Below are positions 12,675-20,338 of a stretch of 22,135 bases of DNA, in pieces; position 1 is the stretch's first letter, and every line of letters starts with the position of its first letter. The stretch comes from an uncultured bacterium (lineage in GTDB: Bacteria > Patescibacteriota > Minisyncoccia > Moranbacterales > GWC2-37-73): positions 1 to 22,135 of the forward strand of contig CAIPMZ010000014.1 in NCBI GenBank assembly GCA_903866285.1, written 5' to 3'. The position numbers and the translations under genes were made by a program. Under the pieces are notes generated by a model that was not told the origin of the DNA, did not search any database, and was given only the letters and a program-made list of their open reading frames with translations.

Positions 12675-13793
12675 ATGGCAAGGGACCTATACGAAACTTT
12701 AGGCGTCAGTAAGGGCGCAAGCGAGGATGAAATTAAAAAGGCTTATCGAAAGTTGGCGCATAAGCACCATCCAGATAAAGCTGGCGGAAATACGGAAAAA
12801 TTTAAAGAAATTAACGCGGCCTATCAAGTGCTTTCAGATAAGGAAAAGCGCGGGCAATATGATCAATACGGACAAACTTTTGAGCAGGCGCAAAGGGGTG
12901 GTGGAGGCGGTGGAGGCCAGGGCTTTGGAGGTTTCTCCTCCCAAGGCTGGGATTTCAGTGGCTTTTCCGCCCAAGGCGGATCCGCCTCGGGCGGAGATTT
13001 TAATGGTGGCTTTGAAGATATTTTCTCGGATATTTTTGGTGGTGGCGGAGGACAAAGTTCGCACAAGGGTCGCGATATTCAAATTGATAGTGAAATAACT
13101 TTTGAAGAAATGGTTAGTGGCGCCCATCGCGAAGTTTCCCTGCTTCGTCGCGTGATTTGTGATTTATGCCGAGGCGATGGCGGTGAGCCTGGTTCAAAAC
13201 AGGAAACTTGCCATACTTGTAAAGGTTCAGGCCAAATTAAACAAACTGTGCGAAGCTTTTTTGGCAATTTTGTGCAGGCGGTAACTTGCCCGACTTGCTC
13301 AGGGGCGGGTAAAACCTATGGCAAAAAATGTCATAAATGTGGTGGCGATGGAAGGGTGCGCGAAAGTCAAAAAATTGCTTTTGATATTCCAGCCGGAATT
13401 TCTAGCGGTCAAACAATTTCCTTACAAGGTCAAGGTGAAGCTGGCGAGCGTGGCGCAAGCAATGGTGACCTCTATGTAAACGTGCATGTTAAGGCGCATA
13501 ACTTTTTTGAAAGAAAAGGTAATGATATTTTATCGACTGAGCATCTTTCATTTTCGCAGGCAGTTTTCGGAGATAAGGTTGACGTTAAAACTATTGACGG
13601 CAAGCTTGCAATTAAAATTCCGGCCGGCACCCAAGGCGGCGAAACTTTTCGGATCAAAGAAAAAGGCATCCCCCAACTCGGTCGCGCTTCGGTGCGTGGC
13701 AATCAACTAATCAAAATTGTGGTTGATGTGCCAAAGAATTTAAACAGGGAACAAAAAAGATTACTGGAGGATTTGAAAAAAACAGGGCTCTAG
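12675..13793 (+). CDS. dnaJ: Chaperone protein DnaJ (Hsp40)
   Basis: Cochaperone that delivers substrates to DnaK and stimulates its ATPase. It is a complete class A protein of 372 residues: J domain with HPD at 32-34, Gly/Phe-rich linker (about 76-126), four zinc-finger CxxCxGxG repeats (162-169, 179-186, 205-212, 219-226), and C-terminal substrate domains. ATG 12675 was chosen because MARDLYETLGV is the canonical start. An in-frame ATG 99 bp upstream would translate the hairpin repeat. The J-domain boundary motif and all eight zinc Cys are intact. The Gly/Phe linker carries an in-frame 30-bp palindromic pair (12966-12995). Its own CIRCE and promoter make it a separate HrcA target, apart from hrcA-grpE-dnaK. 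Confidence 0.97.
   Translation: MARDLYETLGVSKGASEDEIKKAYRKLAHKHHPDKAGGNTEKFKEINAAYQVLSDKEKRGQYDQYGQTFEQAQRGGGGGGGQGFGGFSSQGWDFSGFSAQGGSASGGDFNGGFEDIFSDIFGGGGGQSSHKGRDIQIDSEITFEEMVSGAHREVSLLRRVICDLCRGDGGEPGSKQETCHTCKGSGQIKQTVRSFFGNFVQAVTCPTCSGAGKTYGKKCHKCGGDGRVRESQKIAFDIPAGISSGQTISLQGQGEAGERGASNGDLYVNVHVKAHNFFERKGNDILSTEHLSFSQAVFGDKVDVKTIDGKLAIKIPAGTQGGETFRIKEKGIPQLGRASVRGNQLIKIVVDVPKNLNREQKRLLEDLKKTGL
12966..12995. repeat. Two adjacent palindromes inside the dnaJ Gly/Phe linker
   Basis: TCCGCC-CAA-GGCGGA is followed directly by TCCGCC-TCG-GGCGGA, 15 bp each and 30 bp in all, so the frame is kept. The arms resemble the TCCGCC-type palindromic parts of the intergenic repeats (for example near 5418). 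Confidence 0.7.
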
Positions 13794-13835
13794 AGAAGTT
13801 CTAGTTGTTGTAAATGTTGTAAGTGTTAAAAGCTT

Positions 13836-13924
13836 TGTCATTCCGAGTGTAGTAATTCTGACCAAGGGGAAGAATTACGAAATCGAGGAATCTGAGCCCA
13901 GCTCCCTGCCTGCCGGTAGGCAAG
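13836..13924. repeat. Palindromic intergenic repeat, copy 5 (mosaic), after dnaJ
   Basis: It starts TGTCATTCCGAGTGTAG as in copy 3 and continues with AATCGAGGAATCTGAG, but instead of the ATGACA end it runs into CTGCCTGCCGGTAGGCA, the hairpin type of the CCTGCCTG family. Next to it, AACTTTTCTT (13931-13940) and AAGAAAAGTT (13945-13954) form a perfect 10-bp hairpin. Confidence 0.55.
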
Positions 13925-13979
13925 TTTTGTAACTTTTCTTCTAAAAGAAAAGTTAATCCTGATTTTTGGATAAAAAAAG

Positions 13980-14003
13980 AACGGGCATTTTTGCTCGTTT
14001 TTT
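13980..14003 (+). terminator. Intrinsic terminator after dnaJ
   Basis: AACGGGC (13980-13986), 6-nt loop, GCTCGTT (13993-13999) with one G-U pair, then TTTT. It comes about 190 bp after the dnaJ stop, beyond a repeat block. Confidence 0.65.
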
Positions 14004-14007
14004 GCAT

Positions 14008-14036
14008 TTTACGGATGAGATGAAAGAGGGTATAAT
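14008..14036 (+). promoter_or_regulatory. Promoter for the acyl-CoA synthetase gene
   Basis: TTTACG (14008-14013), 17-bp spacer, perfect TATAAT (14031-14036). The leader would run about 180 nt through a heptad array and the third TAGATTCG element. Confidence 0.55.
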
Positions 14037-14043
14037 GGGAAGA

Positions 14044-14085
14044 GTAGTAAAGGTAGTAACCAGTAATAAGTAACCAGTAACCAAA
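14044..14085. repeat. Heptad array of AACCAGT-like units
   Basis: Six phased 7-bp units, including AACCAGT twice and AATAAGT. It lies directly after the predicted transcription start of the synthetase gene. Confidence 0.65.
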
Positions 14086-14112
14086 CAGGATGACGGGAAT
14101 TTTTTGTATATT

Positions 14113-14197
14113 TGTAGATTCGCCTGCCTGCCGGCTTGTCTGCCGACCTGTCTGCCGATAGGTAGGTAGGCAGGTAGGTAGGTAGTTTCGAATCGGT
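14113..14197 (+). repeat. TAGATTCG...TTTCG(C/A)ATCGGT repeat family, copy 3, with CCTGCCTG expansion
   Basis: TGTAGATTCG at the left and TAGTTTCGAATCGGT at the right, as in copies 1 and 2. About 60 bp of CCTGCCTG/CTGCCGA repeats and their inverted GGTAGGTAGGCAGG partners lie in the middle and can fold into one long hairpin. It ends 27 bp before the synthetase start codon. The rest of 13794-14224 holds only repeats, a terminator and a promoter. Confidence 0.65.
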
Positions 14198-14224
14198 TTA
14201 TAATTTCGTAATTCGTAGAAAATA

Positions 14225-16294
14225 ATGAAAAAACAAAACCTAGAAAAACTGTTTGCACCAAAATCAATTGCGATCGTGGGAGCATCGAATAAAAAAGGGA
14301 AAATTGGGACCGTGCTGGTAAATAATATTACAAAGCTTGGCTATAAGGGCAAAGTTTATTTTGTAAACCCTACCTATAAAGTAATTGGCCTGAAAAAGAG
14401 TTACTCAGCGTTGGAAGAAATTACTAGTCAAGTTGATTTGGCGATTTTAGCTATTCCGGCTAAGTTTGTTTTCCAGACGATTGAAAAAGCTTCGGACTCA
14501 GTAAAAAACTTCGTGGTAATTTCAGCTGGTTTTTCGGAAACGGGCGCGGAAGGAAAAGCGCTAGAGGATAAACTTAAAAAGTTGGCGCAAGTAAAAGGAC
14601 TAAATATCCTCGGTCCAAATTGTCTGGGTTTCGTAGCACCGGCGCTTAAGCTGAACGCTTCTTTTGCTGGGGGAATGCCTGAGGCTGGAAAGATTGCGTT
14701 TGTTTCTCAATCAGGTGCTTTAGCGGTGGCTTTAATGGATAAAGCTAGGTCAGAAAATTTAGCTTTTTCGGAAATTATTTCGATTGGGAATAAGATGCAA
14801 ATTTCTGAATCGGAGTTGATTGAATATCTTGGTGATGATAAGCAGACAAAAGTAATCGGAATGTATTTGGAAGGAATTAAGGATGGCGAAAAGTTTTTAA
14901 AAATAGCTAGCAAAGTTTCCTTGAAAAAACCAATTGTAATTTTAAAAGCTGGGAAAACCGCGAAAACCCAGCTAGCGATTGCTTCCCACACTGGAGCTTT
15001 AGCCGGAAGCGATGAAATTACGAGCGTAGCTTTTGAAAAAGCGGGCGTCATTAGAGTTGATAATTTAGACGAATTTTTAAATGTCCTGAAGCTAGCTAGC
15101 AGTTATGAGGCGCCAACAAGTTCGCTGTGCGCTGTGCTTACTAATGCTGGGGGTGCTGGCGTACTGGCTACCGACGCCTTTAAAGATAAGAATATTACGC
15201 TAGCCGAAATTTCGCCAGCCTCCAAAAAGAAACTGCGCGCAATTTTACCAGCCGAAGCCTCGGTTGAAAATCCGATTGATCTTTTAGGCGATGCGCAGCA
15301 GGATCGTTATTTGGGAGCTTTGGAAATTTTACAACAAGCAAAAATTGAAAATATTTTTTGTTTGCTGACACCCCAAAATCAAACTAATGTGGCTGAAATA
15401 GCGCAAGTTATTTTAGAAAAAGCGCAAGCAAGAAAACTTAATTTGATTCCCGTATTTATTGGGGGCGAAAAAGTCGCAAGCTCAATTGCAAAGCTTACGA
15501 AAAATAATTTAGTTAATTTTGCTACGCCAGAGGCTGCGATTAATACTTTCGAAAAATATTATAACTGGCAGTTATTTAAAACAGCTAAGCCGGAGGTTTC
15601 AACCCTGAAGCTTTCAGCAACAAGAAAAGACCAAGCGCAAACAATCATTAAAAAAGCCCTCGCCGAGGGGAGTAAGGCGCTTTCTTTTGCGGATGGCGCC
15701 AGGGTGATGGAACTTTATGGCGTTAAAGCGGTTGCGCATAGCGTTGTGACTAGCGAAAATATTGAAAAACTGGATTTAGGCTTCCCTTTGGTTTTAAAAG
15801 TTGATTCGGATAAAATTTTGCATAAAACTGAGCAAGGCGGACTTCGCTTGGGAATTAAAAACCAGGAGGAGTTGAAAAAAGCTTTTGCAGAAATGAACGA
15901 GGTTTTTAAGGGAGAGAAAATAATTGCCCAATTTCAAGCGGGAAAATTTGCCGAAATCATCCTGGGAATTAAAAAGGATCCTATTTTCGGGCCGGTGATC
16001 GTCTACGGCTTAGGTGGAATTTATACCGAAATTTTCAAGCTAGTTAATTTTCTTTTGGCGCCAATGAGCTTGGCTGAAATTGAAACCCAGCTCCTGAAAA
16101 GTAAAATTAATTTTCTCTTTAAAGGGGCCAGAGGTCAAGCTGTTTGCAATAGCCGAGAGTTTGCTGAAATTCTTTTGGGTCTGATGAGCTTTGCCCAGGA
16201 AAATCCTCAGGTTGCCGAATTCGACATTAATCCACTTTTTATCTATAATGATAAACAAGAGGCTCGAGCGGTAGATATCAAGGTTATTTTCTAG
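14225..16294 (+). CDS. ADP-forming acetate/acyl-CoA ligase, fused alpha-beta
   Basis: Converts acyl-CoA, ADP and phosphate to acid, CoA and ATP, a substrate-level ATP source in fermenting cells. The 689-residue product joins both subunits. The CoA-binding Rossmann domain starts at SIAIVGASNKKGKIG (14-28), followed by the flavodoxin-like ligase domains with the phospho-histidine H255 in SHTGALAGSD. The C-terminal ATP-grasp begins near residue 480 (RVMELYGVKAVAHSV) and carries the conserved ILHKTEQGG, which holds the second His. The length is normal for the fused type. The substrate (acetate or longer acids) cannot be told from sequence. ATG 14225 has no Shine-Dalgarno sequence but is followed at once by the conserved LFAPKSIAIVGAS. 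Confidence 0.93.
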   Translation: MKKQNLEKLFAPKSIAIVGASNKKGKIGTVLVNNITKLGYKGKVYFVNPTYKVIGLKKSYSALEEITSQVDLAILAIPAKFVFQTIEKASDSVKNFVVISAGFSETGAEGKALEDKLKKLAQVKGLNILGPNCLGFVAPALKLNASFAGGMPEAGKIAFVSQSGALAVALMDKARSENLAFSEIISIGNKMQISESELIEYLGDDKQTKVIGMYLEGIKDGEKFLKIASKVSLKKPIVILKAGKTAKTQLAIASHTGALAGSDEITSVAFEKAGVIRVDNLDEFLNVLKLASSYEAPTSSLCAVLTNAGGAGVLATDAFKDKNITLAEISPASKKKLRAILPAEASVENPIDLLGDAQQDRYLGALEILQQAKIENIFCLLTPQNQTNVAEIAQVILEKAQARKLNLIPVFIGGEKVASSIAKLTKNNLVNFATPEAAINTFEKYYNWQLFKTAKPEVSTLKLSATRKDQAQTIIKKALAEGSKALSFADGARVMELYGVKAVAHSVVTSENIEKLDLGFPLVLKVDSDKILHKTEQGGLRLGIKNQEELKKAFAEMNEVFKGEKIIAQFQAGKFAEIILGIKKDPIFGPVIVYGLGGIYTEIFKLVNFLLAPMSLAEIETQLLKSKINFLFKGARGQAVCNSREFAEILLGLMSFAQENPQVAEFDINPLFIYNDKQEARAVDIKVIF

Positions 16295-16301
16295 ATATGA
16301 C

Positions 16302-16371
16302 ACATAAAGCAAATAGCTAACAATAAGAAATAATAAAAGTAAGCATAGGATAGATACCAGTAATAGCATTT
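16302..16371. repeat. Degenerate A-rich heptad array after the synthetase gene
   Basis: About ten loosely matching 7-bp units (for example GCAAATA and GCTAACA). No terminator is seen in the 129-bp gap, so read-through into the next gene is possible. Confidence 0.35.
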
Positions 16372-16423
16372 TTTAAATTTTGCTAGGTGCTGTGTGTTTT
16401 CCATGTTAGGTAATTGAAACAAT

Positions 16424-16999
16424 ATGGAAAAATTAAAAAGAATCCTTATTATTGATGATGACGTTGAATTACGGGAGATGTATGCGGAGATATTTCAAAA
16501 TAAAAATTTTGAAGTTCTACAAGCCGTTGACGGCTTAGCTGGTTTAGAAATGGCTACCAGTCAGTTACCTGACGTTATTTTTACGGGAATTGATATGCCA
16601 AGGATGGACGGCTTTACGCTGATTGAAGAGCTCCAGAAAAATACAACTACCGCCACTATCCCTGTAGTAATTTCTTCGCATATGGGAAGAGAGGAGGATA
16701 AAGACAGGGCCAGTGCGCTTGGGGTGAAAGATTTTATTATCAGAGGGACTACGCGTCCTGTGGAAGTGATTGCCCGCGTTAACGTGCTTCTTGGCGAAGA
16801 CTTACCAACCTATAAACTAGAAGTTAATTCTGAGGCGTTGGATGCTCAGCGCTTAGCCAAGGAATTAAACGGAAAAAATAGTCTGCACTGTTTATATTGT
16901 AATGAAAAGCTTGGGCTTAATTTGCAATTTATAAATCCAAAAGAGCGAACATTAAAAGCGAGCTTTGTTTGTTTAAGTTGCGGTCGGGAAGCGAAATAG
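16424..16999 (+). CDS. Degenerate receiver (response-regulator-like) domain with C-terminal zinc ribbon
   Basis: 191 residues. Residues 1-125 follow the CheY fold: ILIIDDD (7-13) supplies the acidic pair, VVISSH (81-86) the Ser/Thr position. The phospho-acceptor Asp is replaced: the expected LLDI is here F-T-G-I, with G55 in its place, while the following M-P-R-M-D-G is kept. The conserved Lys is R107 (IIRGT). The domain therefore probably cannot be phosphorylated in the normal way and works as a pseudo-receiver, perhaps through protein contacts. Residues 150-191 hold CLYC (156-159) and CLSC (183-186), a likely zinc ribbon for nucleic acid or protein binding. No DNA-binding output domain of a known family and no kinase gene is near. 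Both changed residues lie in intact sequence, so this is not a frameshift. Confidence 0.85.
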   Translation: MEKLKRILIIDDDVELREMYAEIFQNKNFEVLQAVDGLAGLEMATSQLPDVIFTGIDMPRMDGFTLIEELQKNTTTATIPVVISSHMGREEDKDRASALGVKDFIIRGTTRPVEVIARVNVLLGEDLPTYKLEVNSEALDAQRLAKELNGKNSLHCLYCNEKLGLNLQFINPKERTLKASFVCLSCGREAK

Positions 17000-17016
17000 G
17001 GGAAGAAAGATCATGG

Positions 17017-17114
17017 AATACGAAACATGGAGCATGAAATGCAAGATATCAAGCACAAAACACAAAACACGAGACATTGGATATGGGACATCAAATGCAT
17101 GATACGAAAGATAA
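17017..17114. repeat. Long heptad array, about fourteen units
   Basis: Phased 7-bp units of type RA(C/T)A(C/T)RR (for example AATACGA, AACATGG, AACACAA, GACATTG) run without interruption and continue less clearly to about 17190. The 71-codon minus-strand frame over it is an artefact. This fills the gap between the receiver gene and recJ. Confidence 0.75.
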
Positions 17115-17121
17115 GATAGGT

Positions 17122-17151
17122 TTGACATAACAACATAGCAATAGATAAAAT
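17122..17151 (+). promoter_or_regulatory. Promoter for recJ
   Basis: Perfect TTGACA (17122-17127), 18-bp spacer, TAAAAT (17146-17151), just behind the clear part of the heptad array. Leader about 95 nt. Confidence 0.55.
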
Positions 17152-17254
17152 ACATAACGCAAAATATGAAACATAAAATATTTAGCATGTGAACTAGGCA
17201 GGATAGTGTCGTTGCTATGTGCTTCAGGTTCCATGTTATGTTTTAGTGACTTTT

Positions 17255-18979
17255 ATGGCAAAATGGTTAAAAAAAGAGCCGGTAGCAATTCCGTCGGATT
17301 TTTCGTTGAAGCTGCATCCGCTCGTGACGCAGATTTTACTTGCCCGCGGGCTAGGAAGCGAAAAGCAACTCCAACAATTTATTACGCCCGATTACCAGCA
17401 GGATTGTCTTGATCCTTTTCTTTTTCGTGAGATGGCAAAAGTCGTCGCGCGAGTGAAGCAGGCGCGCGACCTAAAAGAAAAAGTCGTTATTTTTGGTGAT
17501 TATGATGCAGACGGGATTACCTCGTCAGCAATTTTAAAAGAAACTTTTGAAGAACTTGGTATTGATGCCACTGTCTATATTCCAGATAAACGCACGGAAG
17601 GCTACGGGCTTAATTTGCTGGCGGTTGATCTTTTTAAAGTTAGTGGGGTAAAATTGATTATTACTGTTGATTGCGGGATTACGAGTATTGCGGAAGTAGC
17701 AAAAGCTAAAGAAAACGGGATTGATGTGATTATTACTGATCATCATCACGTTCCGGCAAAAACTCCTACTGCCTTAGCAATTATTAATCCGCATCAAAAA
17801 GATTGTGGGTATCCCTTTGAAGATTTAGCCGGCGTGGGCGTGGCTTTTAAAGTTGTGCAAGCAATTTTCCAAAGTTTGATGCCAGAAAAAATCGGCCAAA
17901 CAAAATGGATGTTAGATTTAGTTTCAATCGGCACCATCGCTGACTGCGTTCCTTTGATCGGTGAAAATCGATTATTTGTAAAATATGGACTGGTTGTGCT
18001 TTCGAAAACTCGGCGTACGGGCCTGTTGGAATTGTTTACGGTTGGCCGAATTACGATTGATGAATCGGCGATTCCAGATACGAAAAAAGTTTCCTTTTAC
18101 GTAGCGCCCCGCATTAACGCAGCTGGAAGAATTAACCACGCTAATTTAGCGTATAATTTAATTATCGAAAAAGATGTGATCTTGGCTCGCGACTTTGCGC
18201 TTGAATTAGAAGCTAGTAATACAGAGCGCCAGAAAATTACCGCCGAAGTTGTTGGTGAAATTAGAATTTTAGCTGAAACGGATTATCTGGATCGGAAACT
18301 TATTTTTGCCATTGGCGAGCATTTTCCAATTGGAGTGGTGGGGTTAGTGGCCGGTAAGATCGCTCAGCAATACAATAAACCGACGGCGGTTTTTCAGCGA
18401 GGCCCCGAAGAAAGTAAAGGTTCTTTTCGGAGCATTCCGCAAATTAATATTATTGAAGCGATTGGGCAGTGCAGCCAGTTCTTGCTTAAATTCGGCGGAC
18501 ACAGCCAAGCAGCTGGAGTTTCGCTTCGCAATGACCAGCTAGAAAATTTTCAAAAAGCCCTCGAAGAAATTATTGAAAAGCAATTAGTGGGAGTTAAATT
18601 AGAAGCAGAAATTACGATTGACGGCCAAGCTCAGCCAGCCGAAATATCCGTTGAATTAATTGAAGATCTGGAGAAACTTAAACCTTTTGGGATTGGCAGT
18701 GAAGAGCCAATTTTACTAATCGAGAAGTTGATTATCCAAGAAAAACGTTTTCTGGGTAATGAGAAAAAACACGTGAAGTTTTTTCTTTCTTCGGCTGAAA
18801 ACGAATTACGGGCGAACGAGAGCATTAAAATATTCGAAGCGATTAGTTTTGGGGGTGGCGAAAAATTTGCAGCTTTTAACGAAGGTGATAAAATTGATGT
18901 TGTTTGCAATTTGCAAAAAGATAACTGGAATGGAAATAGTAAGATTCAACTCAACGTGGTGGATATGAGACTTTCTTAG
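17255..18979 (+). CDS. recJ: Single-stranded-DNA-specific exonuclease RecJ
   Basis: 5'-3' exonuclease acting on single strands in recombination and mismatch or base-excision repair. From ATG 17255 the product has 574 residues. The DHH phosphoesterase core shows VVIFGDYDADGITSSAIL (DYDADG at 82-87), TVDCGI (138-143), DHHHVP (162-167) and INPHQKDCGYPF. The DHHA1 part has GGHSQAAGVSL near residue 420, followed by a C-terminal OB-like domain. The manganese-binding residues are present. The in-frame ATG 36 bp upstream would add residues with no family match. No Shine-Dalgarno sequence and no terminator were found. A weak ATAGC/GCTAT stem lies near 19156. Confidence 0.95.
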   Translation: MAKWLKKEPVAIPSDFSLKLHPLVTQILLARGLGSEKQLQQFITPDYQQDCLDPFLFREMAKVVARVKQARDLKEKVVIFGDYDADGITSSAILKETFEELGIDATVYIPDKRTEGYGLNLLAVDLFKVSGVKLIITVDCGITSIAEVAKAKENGIDVIITDHHHVPAKTPTALAIINPHQKDCGYPFEDLAGVGVAFKVVQAIFQSLMPEKIGQTKWMLDLVSIGTIADCVPLIGENRLFVKYGLVVLSKTRRTGLLELFTVGRITIDESAIPDTKKVSFYVAPRINAAGRINHANLAYNLIIEKDVILARDFALELEASNTERQKITAEVVGEIRILAETDYLDRKLIFAIGEHFPIGVVGLVAGKIAQQYNKPTAVFQRGPEESKGSFRSIPQINIIEAIGQCSQFLLKFGGHSQAAGVSLRNDQLENFQKALEEIIEKQLVGVKLEAEITIDGQAQPAEISVELIEDLEKLKPFGIGSEEPILLIEKLIIQEKRFLGNEKKHVKFFLSSAENELRANESIKIFEAISFGGGEKFAAFNEGDKIDVVCNLQKDNWNGNSKIQLNVVDMRLS

Positions 18980-19027
18980 TATAAAATTACTTATTAACGA
19001 ATTAAAGAATTAATGGATTAGTTTTTT

Positions 19028-19146
19028 GAAATTTTGAATTTAAAATTTTGAATTTCGAATCAATTTTTAATTTCTAATTTTTTAATGTTTCAAACATTCA
19101 ATCATTCTAATTTTATTCGAAATTCAAAATTCATAACTCGAAATTA
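19028..19146. repeat. Long AT-rich heptad array before the first glycosyltransferase
   Basis: About seventeen 7-bp units, the clearest being GAAATTT, TGAATTT, AAAATTT at the left and GAAATTC, AAAATTC at the right. The two ends are complementary, so the block could also fold back. It occupies most of the 243-bp gap after recJ. Confidence 0.6.
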
Positions 19147-19222
19147 CTTTAGATAGCCAATTATTAGCTATTGATTACCTTTTTACTTTTAAACTTTACA
19201 AACTTTCAACTTTATAACTTTT

Positions 19223-20338
19223 ATGCGTATTGCCTTTGTCCATGATTATCTAGTCCAACACGGGGGAGCTGAACGCGTCTTGCAGTGTCTTTTAGAAATT
19301 TATCCGTACGCTCCGATTTATACGATTTTATATAATCAGAAAGCAATGCAGGGAACCTTTGAGGATAAACGTATCTATACTTCTTATTTGCAAAAACTAC
19401 CGTTTACAAAAAATTGGCACCGAGTTTTTCCCCTCCTAATGCCACCAGCTATTGAGCAATTTGATTTTTCAGCTTATGACATTGTCGTTTCTGATTCTTC
19501 TAGTTACGCCAAAGGAATCATTACCCGCCCAGAAACGCTGCATCTTTGCTATATGCATACCCCAATGAGGTATGCCTGGGATGATTGTCAAAAATATACG
19601 CGTGATTTTTATTTTCCGCGCCTTGTTAAACTGTTGATTCCTTTTGCGATGAATTATTTACGTCTCTGGGATAAGGTTAGTGCTGATCGTGTAGACGTTT
19701 TCGTGGCTAATTCGAATTTTGTGGCTGGTCGCATTAAGAAATATTATCGTAAAGATTGCCTCGTTGTTCATCCGCCAGTGGACACAAAACGATTTTTTCT
19801 GTCGGAAAATATTGAAAAAGGCGAGCCGTATTTTTTAATGGTTGGCAGAATCATTGCTTATAAACGTCACGATATTACGATTAAAGCTTTTAACGAGTTA
19901 GGTTTGCCACTTAAAATTATTGGACGAGGCCCAGAGCTGAAAAGACTTAAAAAAATGGCAAACCCTAACATTGAATTTTTGGGTCGTATTGAAGATGCTG
20001 AATTAGAAAAGTATTATCAAGGTTGCCAGGGTTTTATTTTTCCGCAGGAGGAAGATTTTGGGATTGTGGCTATGGAAGCCCTCGCCTGCGGCAAACCGCT
20101 TATCGCTTTTCGCGGAGGTGATATTCCAGAACACATGGAGGAAGGTAAGATGGGCGTCTTTTTTAACGAGCAAACAACTCCCGCGATTATCCAGGCGGTT
20201 AAAAAATTTCAAACGCTTTCTTTTGATCCTGCGTATATTTCCAGTAAAGTTCAAAAGTTTAATCGTGAGATTTTCAAGGAAAGGATGCAGGGGATTATTG
20301 AGAGTAAGCTTGCAGCGCATAAAGCACGCAGCATATAA
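19223..20338 (+). CDS. GT4-family glycosyltransferase (WbaZ-like, mannosyltransferase type)
   Basis: Retaining GT-B enzyme that transfers a sugar from a nucleotide donor, probably in surface polysaccharide or glycan assembly at the inner membrane. The 371-residue product starts with the glycine-rich MRIAFVHDYLVQHGGAERV. It has the HTPMRYAWD segment (112-120) usual in this subfamily, the donor-site FLMVGRIIAYKRHD, and the E-x7-E pair E277/E285 in EEDFGIVAMEA. The sugar and acceptor cannot be told from sequence. Its final codons (HKARSI) and TAA stop lie in or against the heptad array that follows. No Shine-Dalgarno sequence. A second, different GT4 gene lies 405 bp further on the same strand. 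Confidence 0.9.
   Translation: MRIAFVHDYLVQHGGAERVLQCLLEIYPYAPIYTILYNQKAMQGTFEDKRIYTSYLQKLPFTKNWHRVFPLLMPPAIEQFDFSAYDIVVSDSSSYAKGIITRPETLHLCYMHTPMRYAWDDCQKYTRDFYFPRLVKLLIPFAMNYLRLWDKVSADRVDVFVANSNFVAGRIKKYYRKDCLVVHPPVDTKRFFLSENIEKGEPYFLMVGRIIAYKRHDITIKAFNELGLPLKIIGRGPELKRLKKMANPNIEFLGRIEDAELEKYYQGCQGFIFPQEEDFGIVAMEALACGKPLIAFRGGDIPEHMEEGKMGVFFNEQTTPAIIQAVKKFQTLSFDPAYISSKVQKFNREIFKERMQGIIESKLAAHKARSI

Noticed and set aside
13953..14285. 110-codon minus-strand frame with a Gly-Arg-Gln repeat
   Set aside because: It is encoded by the CCTGCCTG expansion and overlaps the synthetase start; no family match.
16586..16588. G55 in the receiver domain as a sequencing error or frameshift
   Set aside because: The codon is GGA in an unbroken frame, and the matching Lys-to-Arg change at 107 supports true degeneration; a single-base error (GAN to GGA) cannot be fully excluded.
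16973..17188. 71-codon minus-strand frame rich in Tyr, Leu and Met
   Set aside because: It is the complement of the long heptad array; its composition follows the repeat.
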